Positions 48,503 to 56,963 of a stretch of 64,000 nt of DNA are shown one piece after another. The translations under genes were made by a program, and so were the position numbers. Origin of the DNA: Domibacillus sp. DTU_2020_1001157_1_SI_ALB_TIR_016 (lineage in GTDB: Bacteria; Bacillota; Bacilli; Bacillales; Domibacillaceae); the NCBI RefSeq assembly GCF_032341995.1, contig NZ_CP135438.1:1240001-1304000 (forward strand). Reading direction: 5' to 3'. The notes beneath the pieces are model-generated. The model saw only the letters and a list, made by a program, of their open reading frames with translations. It did not search any database and was not told the origin of the DNA. Every line of letters begins with the position of its first letter. Within the stretch, counting starts at the first letter, position 1.

Positions 48503-50023
48503 ATGGAACAGACAGTAAAGGGAATGAGCCTCGATCGTTCTACTGACTTGAAAAAATACAATTTATATATAAACGGAGAATGGGTGGAGCCAGCGAGTCA
48601 TGAATATTTTCCAAGCTATAACCCTGCAACGGGTGAAGCATGGTGTGAAGTCGCAAAAGGAACAGCTGAAGACGTTGACAAAGCTGTACAGGCAGCTCAC
48701 CATGCTTTTTTGCATTCAGACTGGGCAAGCATGACGTTCACTGAAAGAGGACGCCTTGTTTACAGGCTGGGGGAGCTAATTGCCGAAAATATCGAAGAAT
48801 TGGCACGCTATGAATCTATTGATAACGGTAAATTAATCAGGGAAATGCGCGGACAGCTCCGTTATTTACCAGAGTTTTTCTACTATTACGCCGGACTTGC
48901 TGATAAGATTCATGGCCATACACTGCCGATTGATAAACAAGATATGTTTACCTTCACATCAAGAGAGCCGCTTGGAGTCGTTGCGGCCATCACACCATGG
49001 AACTCGCCTCTATATTTAACAACCTTAAAGCTGGCTCCTGCACTTACTGCGGGAAATACGATTGTTATTAAACCTTCTGAAATGACATCTGCTTCATTAC
49101 TAGAACTTGTTAAGCTTGTTGAAAAAGCAGGTTTCCCGCCTGGAGTCGTAAACGTTGTGACTGGGTTTGGGATGCCTGTAGGAAATACGTTAACTGCTCA
49201 TCCGCTTGTTCGAAAAGTAGCGTTTACCGGAGGTGCTGAATCGGCCCGCCATGTGGTACGGAATACAGCGGAAAATTTTGCGCAGCTTTCCTTGGAGCTT
49301 GGCGGTAAGTCACCCAATATTGTTTTTAAGGATGCCGATTTAGACAATGCGGTCATGGGCATCATTGCAGGCATTTTTGGCGCTTCTGGACAAAGCTGTG
49401 TAGCGGGATCAAGAGCACTTTTACACGTAGACATTTATGATCAAGTAATAGAAAAGTTGATTGACCGGATTTCCCGCATTAGAATTGGTGACCCGCTTCA
49501 TGATGACAGCGAAATGGGCCCTCTTGCCACTCCAGCTCAGCTAAAGCGTGTAGAAGAATTTGTTGCGCTTGGTTTGGCAGAAGGCGGAAAAATACTGTAT
49601 GGCGGCAAAAGACCAGAGCATTTACAGAATGGCTGGTATTTTGAACCCACTATTTTTGAATATGCGGACCAAACTTCCCGCCTGACACAAGAAGAAATAT
49701 TTGGACCTGTTCTCAGTGTCATTCCTTTCAGGGATGAAGCAGAAGCCATTGCCCTTGCAAACGGTACAGAATACGCGCTTGCAGCCGGCATTTGGACAAG
49801 CGACTTAGCAAAAGCACATCGTGTAGCAAAAGCAGTGCAAGCTGGCATCGTCTGGGTGAATACATACCGCAGCATTTCACCAATGGCGCCAATAGGCGGA
49901 TCAGGTCTAAGCGGGTACGGACGGGAAGGCGGCTATGAAGCGATTTATGAATATACGCAAAGCAAGACGGTTTGGATAAATTTATCTCAAGAGTCAATGC
50001 CTGATCCTTTCATTATGCGGTAA
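48503..50023 (+). CDS. aldehyde dehydrogenase (ALDH1 of cluster 2)
   Basis: A 506-residue NAD(P)-dependent aldehyde dehydrogenase with TPWNSPLYLTTLKLAPALTAGN (Asn of the oxyanion site), FTGG, ELGGKSPNIVF (general base Glu), GASGQSCVAGSR (nucleophile Cys) and EEIFGPVLSV. All catalytic residues are present. It would oxidise an aldehyde produced by ring cleavage. It starts 12 bp after the hydrolase with AAAGGAGGAG. Full family length, cytoplasmic. Confidence 0.92.
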   Translation: MEQTVKGMSLDRSTDLKKYNLYINGEWVEPASHEYFPSYNPATGEAWCEVAKGTAEDVDKAVQAAHHAFLHSDWASMTFTERGRLVYRLGELIAENIEELARYESIDNGKLIREMRGQLRYLPEFFYYYAGLADKIHGHTLPIDKQDMFTFTSREPLGVVAAITPWNSPLYLTTLKLAPALTAGNTIVIKPSEMTSASLLELVKLVEKAGFPPGVVNVVTGFGMPVGNTLTAHPLVRKVAFTGGAESARHVVRNTAENFAQLSLELGGKSPNIVFKDADLDNAVMGIIAGIFGASGQSCVAGSRALLHVDIYDQVIEKLIDRISRIRIGDPLHDDSEMGPLATPAQLKRVEEFVALGLAEGGKILYGGKRPEHLQNGWYFEPTIFEYADQTSRLTQEEIFGPVLSVIPFRDEAEAIALANGTEYALAAGIWTSDLAKAHRVAKAVQAGIVWVNTYRSISPMAPIGGSGLSGYGREGGYEAIYEYTQSKTVWINLSQESMPDPFIMR

Positions 50024-50066
50024 TGTGACGAGAAAGCGCGATCATTTACTAAAGGAGGAAGAATTC

Positions 50067-50615
50067 ATGAAATTGCTAGGTATCTCAGGAACGATTACGG
50101 GCTCAAAAACACGGGTTGTCATCCAAAAAATGCTGGAAGACATTAAGCACAGCCATCCGGAGGTTGATATTGAACTGCTGGATTTAAAAGAATATAATCT
50201 TCAGTTTTGTGATGGGCGCAATCCGGCAGATTACACGGGCGATACTAGAAAAGTCATTGATATGGTTTCCTCAGCTGATTTTTATCTGATCGGTACGCCA
50301 ATTTTTCAAGGATCTATCACAGGGGCATTAAAAAATTTATTTGATTTAATCCCGCCTCAACATTTTCGCAATAAAGTCATGGGTTTCGCAGCAACAGGGG
50401 GCACGTACCAGCATTACCTTGTTATCGAAAATCAGTTAAAGCCGATCGCCAGCTATTTCCGTGCTTTTGTGGCACCTGGCTCTGTCTACGCCCATAATGA
50501 CCATTTTAATGCTCAAAATGAAATTGTTGACCCAGAAGTGTTGAAACGAATGGCCAGCCTTAGTGAAGAATTGGTTTTCATGCAAAAAATGCTGAAAGAA
50601 CCTCAATACAGCTAA
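50067..50615 (+). CDS. NAD(P)H-dependent FMN reductase
   Basis: A 182-residue flavodoxin-fold reductase: LLGISGTITGSKTRVVIQ, the middle IGTPIFQGSITGALKNLFDLIPPQHFRNKVMGFAATGGTYQHYLVIENQLKPI. It supplies FMNH2 to the LLM monooxygenase at 45970. An upstream in-frame start (50025) has no ribosome site; AAAGGAGGAAG precedes ATG 50067. It is distinct from, but related to, the reductase of cluster 1 (38188), so each cluster has its own reductase. Confidence 0.88.
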   Translation: MKLLGISGTITGSKTRVVIQKMLEDIKHSHPEVDIELLDLKEYNLQFCDGRNPADYTGDTRKVIDMVSSADFYLIGTPIFQGSITGALKNLFDLIPPQHFRNKVMGFAATGGTYQHYLVIENQLKPIASYFRAFVAPGSVYAHNDHFNAQNEIVDPEVLKRMASLSEELVFMQKMLKEPQYS

Positions 50616-50627
50616 AGGTGGCTCACT

Positions 50628-51053
50628 ATGAAAAAACAAAGCAGCATGTCCAAAACGTTTTGCGGCAAAGTGGTTTCTGGAAATCAAATCGGGCGAACGA
50701 TCGGGTTTCCAACGGCTAACCTTTCCATTGATTCGAGCACACCGTTCTTGGAAAAAGGTGTATACGGTGTCAAAGTAAAGTATCGGGATCAGGATTATTA
50801 CGGAATTATGAACGCTGGAAATCGTCCGACGATTAATAAAGAAAATCTTCAGCTTCATTATGAAGTGCACATATTTGACTTTTGTGAAGAAATATATGAT
50901 CAGGAATTAACGGTGGAAACATGCTTTTTTATAAGAAAAGAAATGTCTTTTCAGTCTCTTGAAAAGCTTGTCCGGCAAATTAACCGAGATGTTCAATATG
51001 CCAAATGGAAATTTAGTATAAAGCATGATATAGAAAATATTTTTTGGGGCTAG
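50628..51053 (+). CDS. stand-alone riboflavin kinase (RibR flavokinase domain)
   Basis: A 141-residue riboflavin kinase domain: FCGKVVSGNQIGRTIGFPTANLSID (ATP and riboflavin signature), GVYGVKVKYRDQDYYGIMNAGNRPTI, LQLHYEVHIFDF and EIYDQELTVE (catalytic Glu region). It lacks the FAD synthase half of RibF. It resembles the first half of B. subtilis RibR, encoded in a sulfur operon beside LLM monooxygenases. It would raise FMN for the monooxygenase and reductase encoded upstream. Ribosome site AAAGGTGG. Ends with TAG that is part of the next gene's AGGAGAG. Confidence 0.88.
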   Translation: MKKQSSMSKTFCGKVVSGNQIGRTIGFPTANLSIDSSTPFLEKGVYGVKVKYRDQDYYGIMNAGNRPTINKENLQLHYEVHIFDFCEEIYDQELTVETCFFIRKEMSFQSLEKLVRQINRDVQYAKWKFSIKHDIENIFWG

Positions 51054-51063
51054 GAGAGATAAA

Positions 51064-51363
51064 ATGAAGCGGCATGTCGAAGAAATTATTCATTTGCCTG
51101 ATCTGGCATTTATTCATTTTTGCTGCGAGCATTATGGTATTAATAGAGGCGTTTATAATACTATTGATTCCTGGTTCTACGAGCAGGGGGTTGAACATGT
51201 CATTGAGCGCCGCAGACAAATCCTTTTATGTCTTAGATTTATCAAAGAAAAACAGGAAGATAAAAACGGTCGGTGTAAGTTTGGGAATGGAGGCTTGAAG
51301 ATAAAGCTGCAGGAATACATCGCAAGCGAAAAAGAAGTCTCGAAGAAAGCAGTAACCGTTTAA
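51064..51363 (+). CDS. RibR C-terminal-like domain as separate protein (probable FMN-riboswitch regulator)
   Basis: A 99-residue protein (HLPDLAFIHFCCEHYGINRGVYN, IDSWFYEQGVEHVIERRRQILLCLRF, KFGNGGLKIKLQEYI) that matches what I remember of the C-terminal half of B. subtilis RibR. That half binds the FMN riboswitch and relieves FMN repression of flavin synthesis. Here it is encoded in another frame with its own ribosome site (TAGGAGAGATAAA) right after the kinase stop. So the two RibR functions are two polypeptides, or the gene was split by a frameshift that gained a start. No FMN riboswitch is in the window, so any target is elsewhere. Confidence 0.7.
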   Translation: MKRHVEEIIHLPDLAFIHFCCEHYGINRGVYNTIDSWFYEQGVEHVIERRRQILLCLRFIKEKQEDKNGRCKFGNGGLKIKLQEYIASEKEVSKKAVTV

Positions 51364-51393
51364 TCTTTGCTGAGAAAGGAGTGTCTATCTACG

Positions 51394-52836
51394 ATGCCAA
51401 ATATTAAAAGTTTAATAAAAAAAGATTTAATCATTAATGGAGAACAAATTGAAACAGAGAAGTATACAACGCTTTACGCTCCTTATTCAGGAGAAGCTAT
51501 TGCAGAAATTGCATCTGCCACGGGAATCGAAACAGAGCAAGCCATAACAGCAGCTTATAAGGCGCGTGAAACGATGGCATCTATGCCAGCCTGGAAGCGT
51601 GCAGAAATTTTAGAAACGGCAGCACAGCTTTTAAAGGATCGGACAGAAGAAGCTTCCAGCATCATTGCTTTAGAAGCAGCCAAGCCTTTAAATACAGCTC
51701 GGCAGGAAGTGGCACGGACTGTAGAAACATATAAATTTGCGGCAGAAGAAGCAAAACGAATTCATGGAGAAACGATACCGCTCGATGCAGCGCGCAGTGG
51801 AGAAAACAAGCTTGCTTATACAGTTCGTGAACCAATTGGGGTAGTAGGTGCGATTACACCGTTTAATTTTCCAATGAATCTAGTTGCTCATAAAGTAGGT
51901 CCGGCTATCGCAAGTGGAAATACGATCGTTTTAAAGCCCGCTTCGCAAACACCACTCTCTTCTTTTTTTATCGCAGAGCTTTTTGAAGAAGCAGGGCTTC
52001 CGGCAGGCGTGTTAAACGTGATAACGGGAAGCGGCCGTATCGTTGGGGATCAGCTTGTAACAGACGAGAGAGTCAGCATGATCACTTTTACGGGCAGTCC
52101 GGCTGTTGGTATTGGCATCCGCAATAAAGCAGGATTGAAGAAAGTCACATTGGAGCTTGGATCTAACGCTGCTGTTATAATTGATCAGCATACAGCACTT
52201 GATCAAATTGCTTCCCGCTGTGTTACCGGTGCATTTTCCAATCAGGGCCAAGTATGCATATCACTTCAGCGCATTTATGTACATGAAAAAGTTTATGAAG
52301 AATTTGTTGAAAAATTGATCATTGAAACAAAAAAGCTGGTTCTCGGTGACCCCCTTTGCTCAGAAACCAATATTTCTGCGCTCATTTCGCCGGAAGAGAC
52401 GAAACGTGCGCTCAGCTGGATTAAAGAAGCCGTAAAAAGTGGTGCAAAACTAGTAACGGGAGGAGAGGTTGAAGGAACAGTGCTTCAGCCAACGATCCTG
52501 TTAGAAGCAGGCCAGTCCATGAAAGTTTCCTGCCAGGAAGTTTTTGCGCCAATCGTGATCGTCAACAAAGTAACAACAATAGAGGAAGCGATTGAAAAAG
52601 TAAATGATTCCCGATATGGCCTCCAAGCAGGCATTTACACAAATGATGTGCAAACCGCTTTGACTGCAGCAGATCAATTACACGTTGGCGGTGTAATGAT
52701 CAATGATATTCCCACATTCCGGGTAGACCATATGCCGTATGGAGGAGTAAAAGAAAGCGGAACCGGGCGGGAAGGATTAAAATACGCGATTGAAGAAATG
52801 ACGGAAATGAAACTGGTTGTCTGGAGCCGGCAGTAA
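51394..52836 (+). CDS. aldehyde dehydrogenase (ALDH2, succinic-semialdehyde/glyceraldehyde type)
   Basis: A 480-residue ALDH of the GabD/lactaldehyde/non-phosphorylating GAPDH branch: TPFNFPMNLVAHKVGPAIASGN, FTGSPAVG, LELGSNAAVII (general base Glu; the usual Gly-Gly is Gly-Ser), FSNQGQVCISLQR (nucleophile Cys) and EVFAPIV. It may oxidise succinic or malonic semialdehyde to a central metabolite at the end of cluster 2. AAAGGAGTG lies 13 nt before ATG 51394; start moderately sure. The short gap to the RibR part keeps it in the operon. Confidence 0.9.
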   Translation: MPNIKSLIKKDLIINGEQIETEKYTTLYAPYSGEAIAEIASATGIETEQAITAAYKARETMASMPAWKRAEILETAAQLLKDRTEEASSIIALEAAKPLNTARQEVARTVETYKFAAEEAKRIHGETIPLDAARSGENKLAYTVREPIGVVGAITPFNFPMNLVAHKVGPAIASGNTIVLKPASQTPLSSFFIAELFEEAGLPAGVLNVITGSGRIVGDQLVTDERVSMITFTGSPAVGIGIRNKAGLKKVTLELGSNAAVIIDQHTALDQIASRCVTGAFSNQGQVCISLQRIYVHEKVYEEFVEKLIIETKKLVLGDPLCSETNISALISPEETKRALSWIKEAVKSGAKLVTGGEVEGTVLQPTILLEAGQSMKVSCQEVFAPIVIVNKVTTIEEAIEKVNDSRYGLQAGIYTNDVQTALTAADQLHVGGVMINDIPTFRVDHMPYGGVKESGTGREGLKYAIEEMTEMKLVVWSRQ

Positions 52837-52847
52837 GGAGGAGTGTT

Positions 52848-53123
52848 ATGGCTTATTATGCGGCCTTGCTTCATATGATGGACCCAGAAAAAAACCAAGA
52901 AGTACTCCCGCGTCATATTGAATATTTAAACCATCTTGATAAAGAAGGAAAAATCCTAGCGAGGGGCCCTTTTGGAGACGGCTCTGGCGGACTTGTGATC
53001 TATCAGGCAGACTCTTTTGAAGAAGCAGCAGTGCTTGCGGAAAAAGATCCGCATGTGCTTGAAAAAGTGCGCCGCCTTGAACTAAAAGAATGGAAAGTCT
53101 GGACGCCCCCTGATAGGGCTTAA
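52848..53123 (+). CDS. YciI-family protein
   Basis: A 91-residue dimeric alpha-beta-barrel protein of the YciI family: MAYYAALLHMMDPEKNQEVLPRHIEYLNHLDKEGKILARGPFGDGSGGLVIYQADSFEEAAVLAEKDPHV. The His of RHIEYL and Asp of FGDG are the conserved catalytic-type pair. Members include muconolactone-isomerase-like and dehalogenase-like enzymes, most unassigned. It ends the cluster 2 operon, 11 bp after ALDH2 with AAGGAGGAG. It probably acts on a lactone or tautomer in the pathway. Confidence 0.87.
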   Translation: MAYYAALLHMMDPEKNQEVLPRHIEYLNHLDKEGKILARGPFGDGSGGLVIYQADSFEEAAVLAEKDPHVLEKVRRLELKEWKVWTPPDRA

Positions 53124-53240
53124 ACAAAGGGATGTGGAAGGTTTCTTAAGCAGCCGGCTGCTCGCCGCCAATGGGCAGCTGGCTGTTTCGTGTGGGTTTA
53201 AAGACAGGTCTTCACAGCGGGCCAGCTTAAAACGACCAAA

Positions 53241-53286
53241 TAAAGACATGAACCTGGGTATCTCCAGGTTCATGTCTTTATTTTTT
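53241..53286 (+). terminator. terminator of catabolic cluster 2
   Basis: TAAAGACATGAACCTGG (53241-53257) and CCAGGTTCATGTCTTTA (53264-53280), perfect 17-bp stem, followed by TTTTTT. Confidence 0.95.
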
Positions 53287-53381
53287 GGGGGCTTGATCAA
53301 CGCCAGCCCAGCAAAACTTCCAGGATGAAGTCTCAGTCGGGAAAAAGGGTTTTTATCTATTACTTGAAAGTCTATTTTCTC

Positions 53382-53438
53382 TGTCAGAAAAGTTAACAAT
53401 CTCCCTTAAATTAGTCAATTTGTTTCGTTTTTTACAAT
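53382..53438 (+). promoter_or_regulatory. TnrA box and shared promoter motif B of the amine oxidase
   Basis: TGTCA-GAAAAGT-TAACA (53382-53398), exact TnrA consensus. TTTGTTTCGTTTTTTACAAT (53419-53438) ends in the -10-like TACAAT 43 bp after the box centre. No -35 of note. About 105 bp of leader follow before the ATG, including TTCTATGGATAAGCAAAG shared with 41938. Confidence 0.78.
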
Positions 53439-53544
53439 CAACGAGTCCGAAAACGGCGTATTCTATGGATAAGCAAAGTGACAAGCGAACGATTAGTCAT
53501 TTTGAAAGAAAAATATTCGGAACGAATTAAAGGAGGATTTATTT

Positions 53545-55515
53545 ATGCAAACACCTGAATTGAAAACTCAAACAATCTTACATCCACTTGAGCCCCTAAC
53601 AGCTGAAGAAATAAGAGAAGCGGTGGCGCTGATTAGACAAGATAAAAGTTTGACAGAAACGTATAAATTTGTTCAGGTGGTGTTGTATGAACCATTGAAA
53701 GAAGAAGTAGCCAGCTTTAAAGAAGGCGACCCGATCGACCGTAAGGCATTTATCATTCTGCTTGACAGCGCTGAAAACAAAACATATGAAGCGATTGTAT
53801 CGATCACAAACGAGCAGGTGCTCTCTTATGTACATATTCCAGATGTACAGCCAAACTTCTTGCTGGATGATTTTGAAATTGAAGAGCTGATTAAAAATGA
53901 TCCTGAATATCAAAAAGCCCTTTTAAAAAGAGGCGTTACCGATCCAAGCCTAGTCATGATCGACCCCTGGTCAGCCGGCCATTTCAATGATCTGGATAAT
54001 CCAGACACACGTGTAACACGGGCGCTTGCCTGGGTTCGCAAATCGGAAAAAGACAATGGCTATGCATATCCATTAACGGGTCTTTACGCAATCGTCGATT
54101 TAAATAAAAAAGAAATTGTCCGTATTGAAGATTACGGCGTAAAACCGCTGCCGCCAACAGCTGGCAATTACGTGCCGGAATTAAATGAAAACATTCAGGT
54201 GCGTACAGACGTAAAGCCGCTGGATATCATTCAGCCGGAAGGCCCGAGCTTTGAAATCAACGGCCATCATATCAAGTGGCAGAAATGGGATTTCCGCATC
54301 AGCTTTACGCCGCGAGAAGGGCTTGTTATTCACTCTGTCGGATTCGAAGATAAAGGAAAAAGAAGACCGATTTTATACAGAGCTTCCTTGTCTGAAATGG
54401 TTGTTCCATATGCAGATACATCGGAAATGCACGGCCGTCAAAATGCGTTTGATGCCGGAGAGTACGGAATGGGCCAGCTGGCGAATTCATTAGAATTAGG
54501 CTGCGACTGCGTTGGGCATATTCATTATTTTGATGCGGTCATGGCGGATCATAAAGGAGACGTCCGCACGATTCCAAATGCGATCTGCCTGCACGAAGAA
54601 GATTACGGCATTGCCTGGAAACATACGGACTGGAGAACAAATGAAGTGGAAGTGCGCCGCTCACGCCGTTTGGTCGTTTCCTTCTTCTCGACTGTAGCCA
54701 ACTATGATTACGGCTTCTTCTGGTCCTTCTACCAAGACGGCACAATTGAACAGGAAGTGAAGCTGACAGGAATGCTGAATACCGGCGCGCTGGATGAAGG
54801 CGAAGTTCCGAAATACGGAAATTTAGTAGCGCCGCAGTTAAATGCAACGTTCCACCAGCACTTCTTTAACTTCCGTCTCGATATGGAGCTTGATGGAGCG
54901 AAAAACTCTGTTGTAGAAACGGAAACTGTGGCGGAAGAAAGAGGGGAACACAATCCGTTCAATAATGGATGGTACCCTGTGTCCAAAACGTTTAAAACGG
55001 AAAAAGAATCGGTCCGTAAAATGAATTTGGAAACCGTACGCACATGGAAAATTATTAACCCAGAATCAAAGAATTTTGTCGGACAGCCGGTGGGCTACAA
55101 AATTGTAACGGGCGAAAACTGCCTTCCGTTTGCGAATGACGATTCCAGCTTGATCAAACGGGCCGGCTTCTTGAAAAACCACCTTCATGTCACGAAGTTT
55201 GACCGTAACGAGCAATTTGCATCTGGCGCTTATCCCAATCAGCATCGTGGTGGAGACGGCTTGACGAAATACCTTGAAGCGGACCGCAATATTGAAAATG
55301 AAGATATTGTCGTCTGGTACACAATGGGTCACCATCACATCACTCGTCCGGAAGACTGGCCGGTTATGCCGACTGCGTATACAAACTTCCAGCTGAAGCC
55401 GGTTGGATTCTTTGATCACAATCCAGCGCTTGACCTGCCGCGTCCAGAATCAAAAACCAAGTGTCAATCAAACACAAGTGCTTCTTCCTCTTGCGGGCAT
55501 TCAACAGAGATTTAA
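53545..55515 (+). CDS. copper-containing primary amine oxidase (topaquinone enzyme)
   Basis: A 656-residue cytosolic copper amine oxidase like the Arthrobacter methylamine, histamine and phenethylamine oxidases. The topaquinone precursor Tyr is in VANYDYGFFW (Asn-Tyr-Asp-Tyr). The copper ligands are the His-x-His of FHQHFFN and the later His of YTMGHHHITRPEDWP. The catalytic-base Asp lies in the earlier barrel part. It oxidises RCH2NH2 to aldehyde, NH3 and H2O2; given the neighbouring dimethylamine and formaldehyde genes, methylamine is the likely substrate. No signal peptide. The C-terminus is Cys/Ser-rich. AAAGGAGG before the ATG; TnrA-box promoter. Confidence 0.95.
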   Translation: MQTPELKTQTILHPLEPLTAEEIREAVALIRQDKSLTETYKFVQVVLYEPLKEEVASFKEGDPIDRKAFIILLDSAENKTYEAIVSITNEQVLSYVHIPDVQPNFLLDDFEIEELIKNDPEYQKALLKRGVTDPSLVMIDPWSAGHFNDLDNPDTRVTRALAWVRKSEKDNGYAYPLTGLYAIVDLNKKEIVRIEDYGVKPLPPTAGNYVPELNENIQVRTDVKPLDIIQPEGPSFEINGHHIKWQKWDFRISFTPREGLVIHSVGFEDKGKRRPILYRASLSEMVVPYADTSEMHGRQNAFDAGEYGMGQLANSLELGCDCVGHIHYFDAVMADHKGDVRTIPNAICLHEEDYGIAWKHTDWRTNEVEVRRSRRLVVSFFSTVANYDYGFFWSFYQDGTIEQEVKLTGMLNTGALDEGEVPKYGNLVAPQLNATFHQHFFNFRLDMELDGAKNSVVETETVAEERGEHNPFNNGWYPVSKTFKTEKESVRKMNLETVRTWKIINPESKNFVGQPVGYKIVTGENCLPFANDDSSLIKRAGFLKNHLHVTKFDRNEQFASGAYPNQHRGGDGLTKYLEADRNIENEDIVVWYTMGHHHITRPEDWPVMPTAYTNFQLKPVGFFDHNPALDLPRPESKTKCQSNTSASSSCGHSTEI

Positions 55516-55528
55516 ATCGTTTTTGGAG

Positions 55529-55556
55529 GCGGGCTCTTGAGCCTGCTTCTTTTTTA
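55529..55556 (+). terminator. hairpin terminator between amine oxidase and membrane protein genes
   Basis: GCGGGCT-CTTG-AGCCTGC followed by TTCTTTTTT. It lies only about 30 bp before the next gene's ribosome site, so it may attenuate read-through. Confidence 0.75.
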
Positions 55557-55578
55557 TAAAAAATGGAGGTGCAGCAAA

Positions 55579-56157
55579 ATGATCCTGATCAGCAGCTTTA
55601 TTGTCCTTATGTATACCGTCTTTTTTGCTCTCAGCCTTTACCCGGTCAAGCAGCAGGTAAGCGCGGTGTCCGGAAAATGTATTGTTATGGCTTTCAGCAT
55701 GGTGACTGCTACCCTTATCGGGCTGCTGCTTGCTTTTTCCATGCAGGGCCAGCTGGCGGTTTCCACCATTTTGTCCATTGTAATCAGCAGTATTTTCGCT
55801 TATGTAATTGGGCGCCCGTTCGGATTAATGGGGATTGTAGAAGCGCTGATGTCGGGTTTTATGGGCGGCATGATGGGAGCCATGCTTGGTGAAATGATTC
55901 CTGTAAACCAAATGACGATTATGATGGCTGCCATGGACCTTTTTTATTTTTTTACAGCAGCCGTGATTATTACGATGATCCGCCGGGAAGTTTCCGCACA
56001 AAAAAAGGGGTTGTTCAGTACGCGCCGGCTTCCTTTTGCTTTGCTGACCACTTTATCAATCTGCATTATAGGCGGTGCCGCTTTATTTGACAGTGTGAAA
56101 GCAGCTGGCAGTGAAGCGGAAGAAAACGTACAGACCCATGATCACCATAACCATTGA
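55579..56157 (+). CDS. Met-rich membrane protein with His tail, possible copper handling
   Basis: A 192-residue membrane protein with about five hydrophobic helices that I cannot assign to a named family. The third and fourth helices are strikingly rich in Met (GFMGGMMGAMLGEMIPVNQM, then IMMAAMD). The C-terminus ends HDHHNH. Met and His clusters are typical of copper-binding membrane proteins, and the gene follows the copper amine oxidase by about 60 bp, so copper supply or sensing is a reasonable guess. ATGGAGGTG precedes ATG 55579; an upstream TTG lies in the terminator and is rejected. Confidence 0.6.
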   Translation: MILISSFIVLMYTVFFALSLYPVKQQVSAVSGKCIVMAFSMVTATLIGLLLAFSMQGQLAVSTILSIVISSIFAYVIGRPFGLMGIVEALMSGFMGGMMGAMLGEMIPVNQMTIMMAAMDLFYFFTAAVIITMIRREVSAQKKGLFSTRRLPFALLTTLSICIIGGAALFDSVKAAGSEAEENVQTHDHHNH

Positions 56158-56289
56158 ATGGATTAATAGGACGAGTGAGACAGCTTCCAAAAAAGGAAAG
56201 CATGACGGGTGATTCCTCACCCCTTTTTTATTGCACGGTATATAAAGAAAGAAGCTCGAAAACTGATGAATAAGAAAGGCGGAAGAAAC

Positions 56290-56658
56290 ATGACCCGACA
56301 TTATGAAAAAGAAGTAAATTGCGACAAAGAATTAACCTTATCCCTAATCAGTGGAAAGTGGAAAATGTTTATCATTTGGACACTGAATGAGAAAGGAACG
56401 GTTCGCTTTAATGAAATGAGAAGGCTGATTCCAGCCATTACGCAGCGTATGCTCGTGAATCAGCTGCGGGAACTCGAGGCAGATGGAGTGATTCAGCGGA
56501 AAGTATATCCTGTTGTGCCTCCGAAAGTTGAATACTCGTTAACGGAAATCGGCCACAGCTTAATGCCTATCTTGAAGTTAATGTACGACTGGGGGAAAAA
56601 TTATCGGGCAACAATGGATCAGCACAGCCCGACTTCATTAACCTCCATCTCACAATAA
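56290..56658 (+). CDS. HxlR-family regulator, second copy
   Basis: A 122-residue paralogue of HxlR (28556). It has [21 protein letters not shown] with the conserved Cys that senses formaldehyde in HxlR, then [25 protein letters not shown] and [34 protein letters not shown] 56290 is preceded by AAAGGCGGAAG. Its position between the amine oxidase and the dimethylamine operon suggests that it senses formaldehyde or amines and controls this block; a target site is not apparent. Confidence 0.87.
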   Translation: MTRHYEKEVNCDKELTLSLISGKWKMFIIWTLNEKGTVRFNEMRRLIPAITQRMLVNQLRELEADGVIQRKVYPVVPPKVEYSLTEIGHSLMPILKLMYDWGKNYRATMDQHSPTSLTSISQ

Positions 56659-56664
56659 TGGACT

Positions 56665-56700
56665 CAAAAAAGCATCCTCCTCTCAGGGTGCTTTTTTGTT
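56665..56700 (+). terminator. intrinsic terminator
   Basis: AAAAAAGCATCC (56665-56677) with GGGTGCTTTTTT (56686-56697). The following 56700-56940 contains no gene. Confidence 0.85.
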
Positions 56701-56963
56701 TAAAGAGAAAGGGAAATTTTTATCTTTTCTGTTGAGAACTTCTGTGCTTTTTTAAAGAGAGAAAAAGAAGGCTGCCCAGCCAGACTACAGTAATGCTTGC
56801 AGTGCTAATTAAAAGGAAGTACCAGCCATCTCAACGGTTAATGGCAGAGAAGAGAAAATATGTAAGGCAAGGTGAGGCATGATACATTGATAAACAAGGA
56901 GAGCTGAGGCTCTTAACAGCCGGCAGTTTGGGTCCTCTAAAAACCAGCTGCCATGTTACATAG

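Noticed and set aside
53134..53328. 64-codon ORF across the cluster 2 terminator
   Set aside because: It is the read-through of a perfect terminator hairpin.
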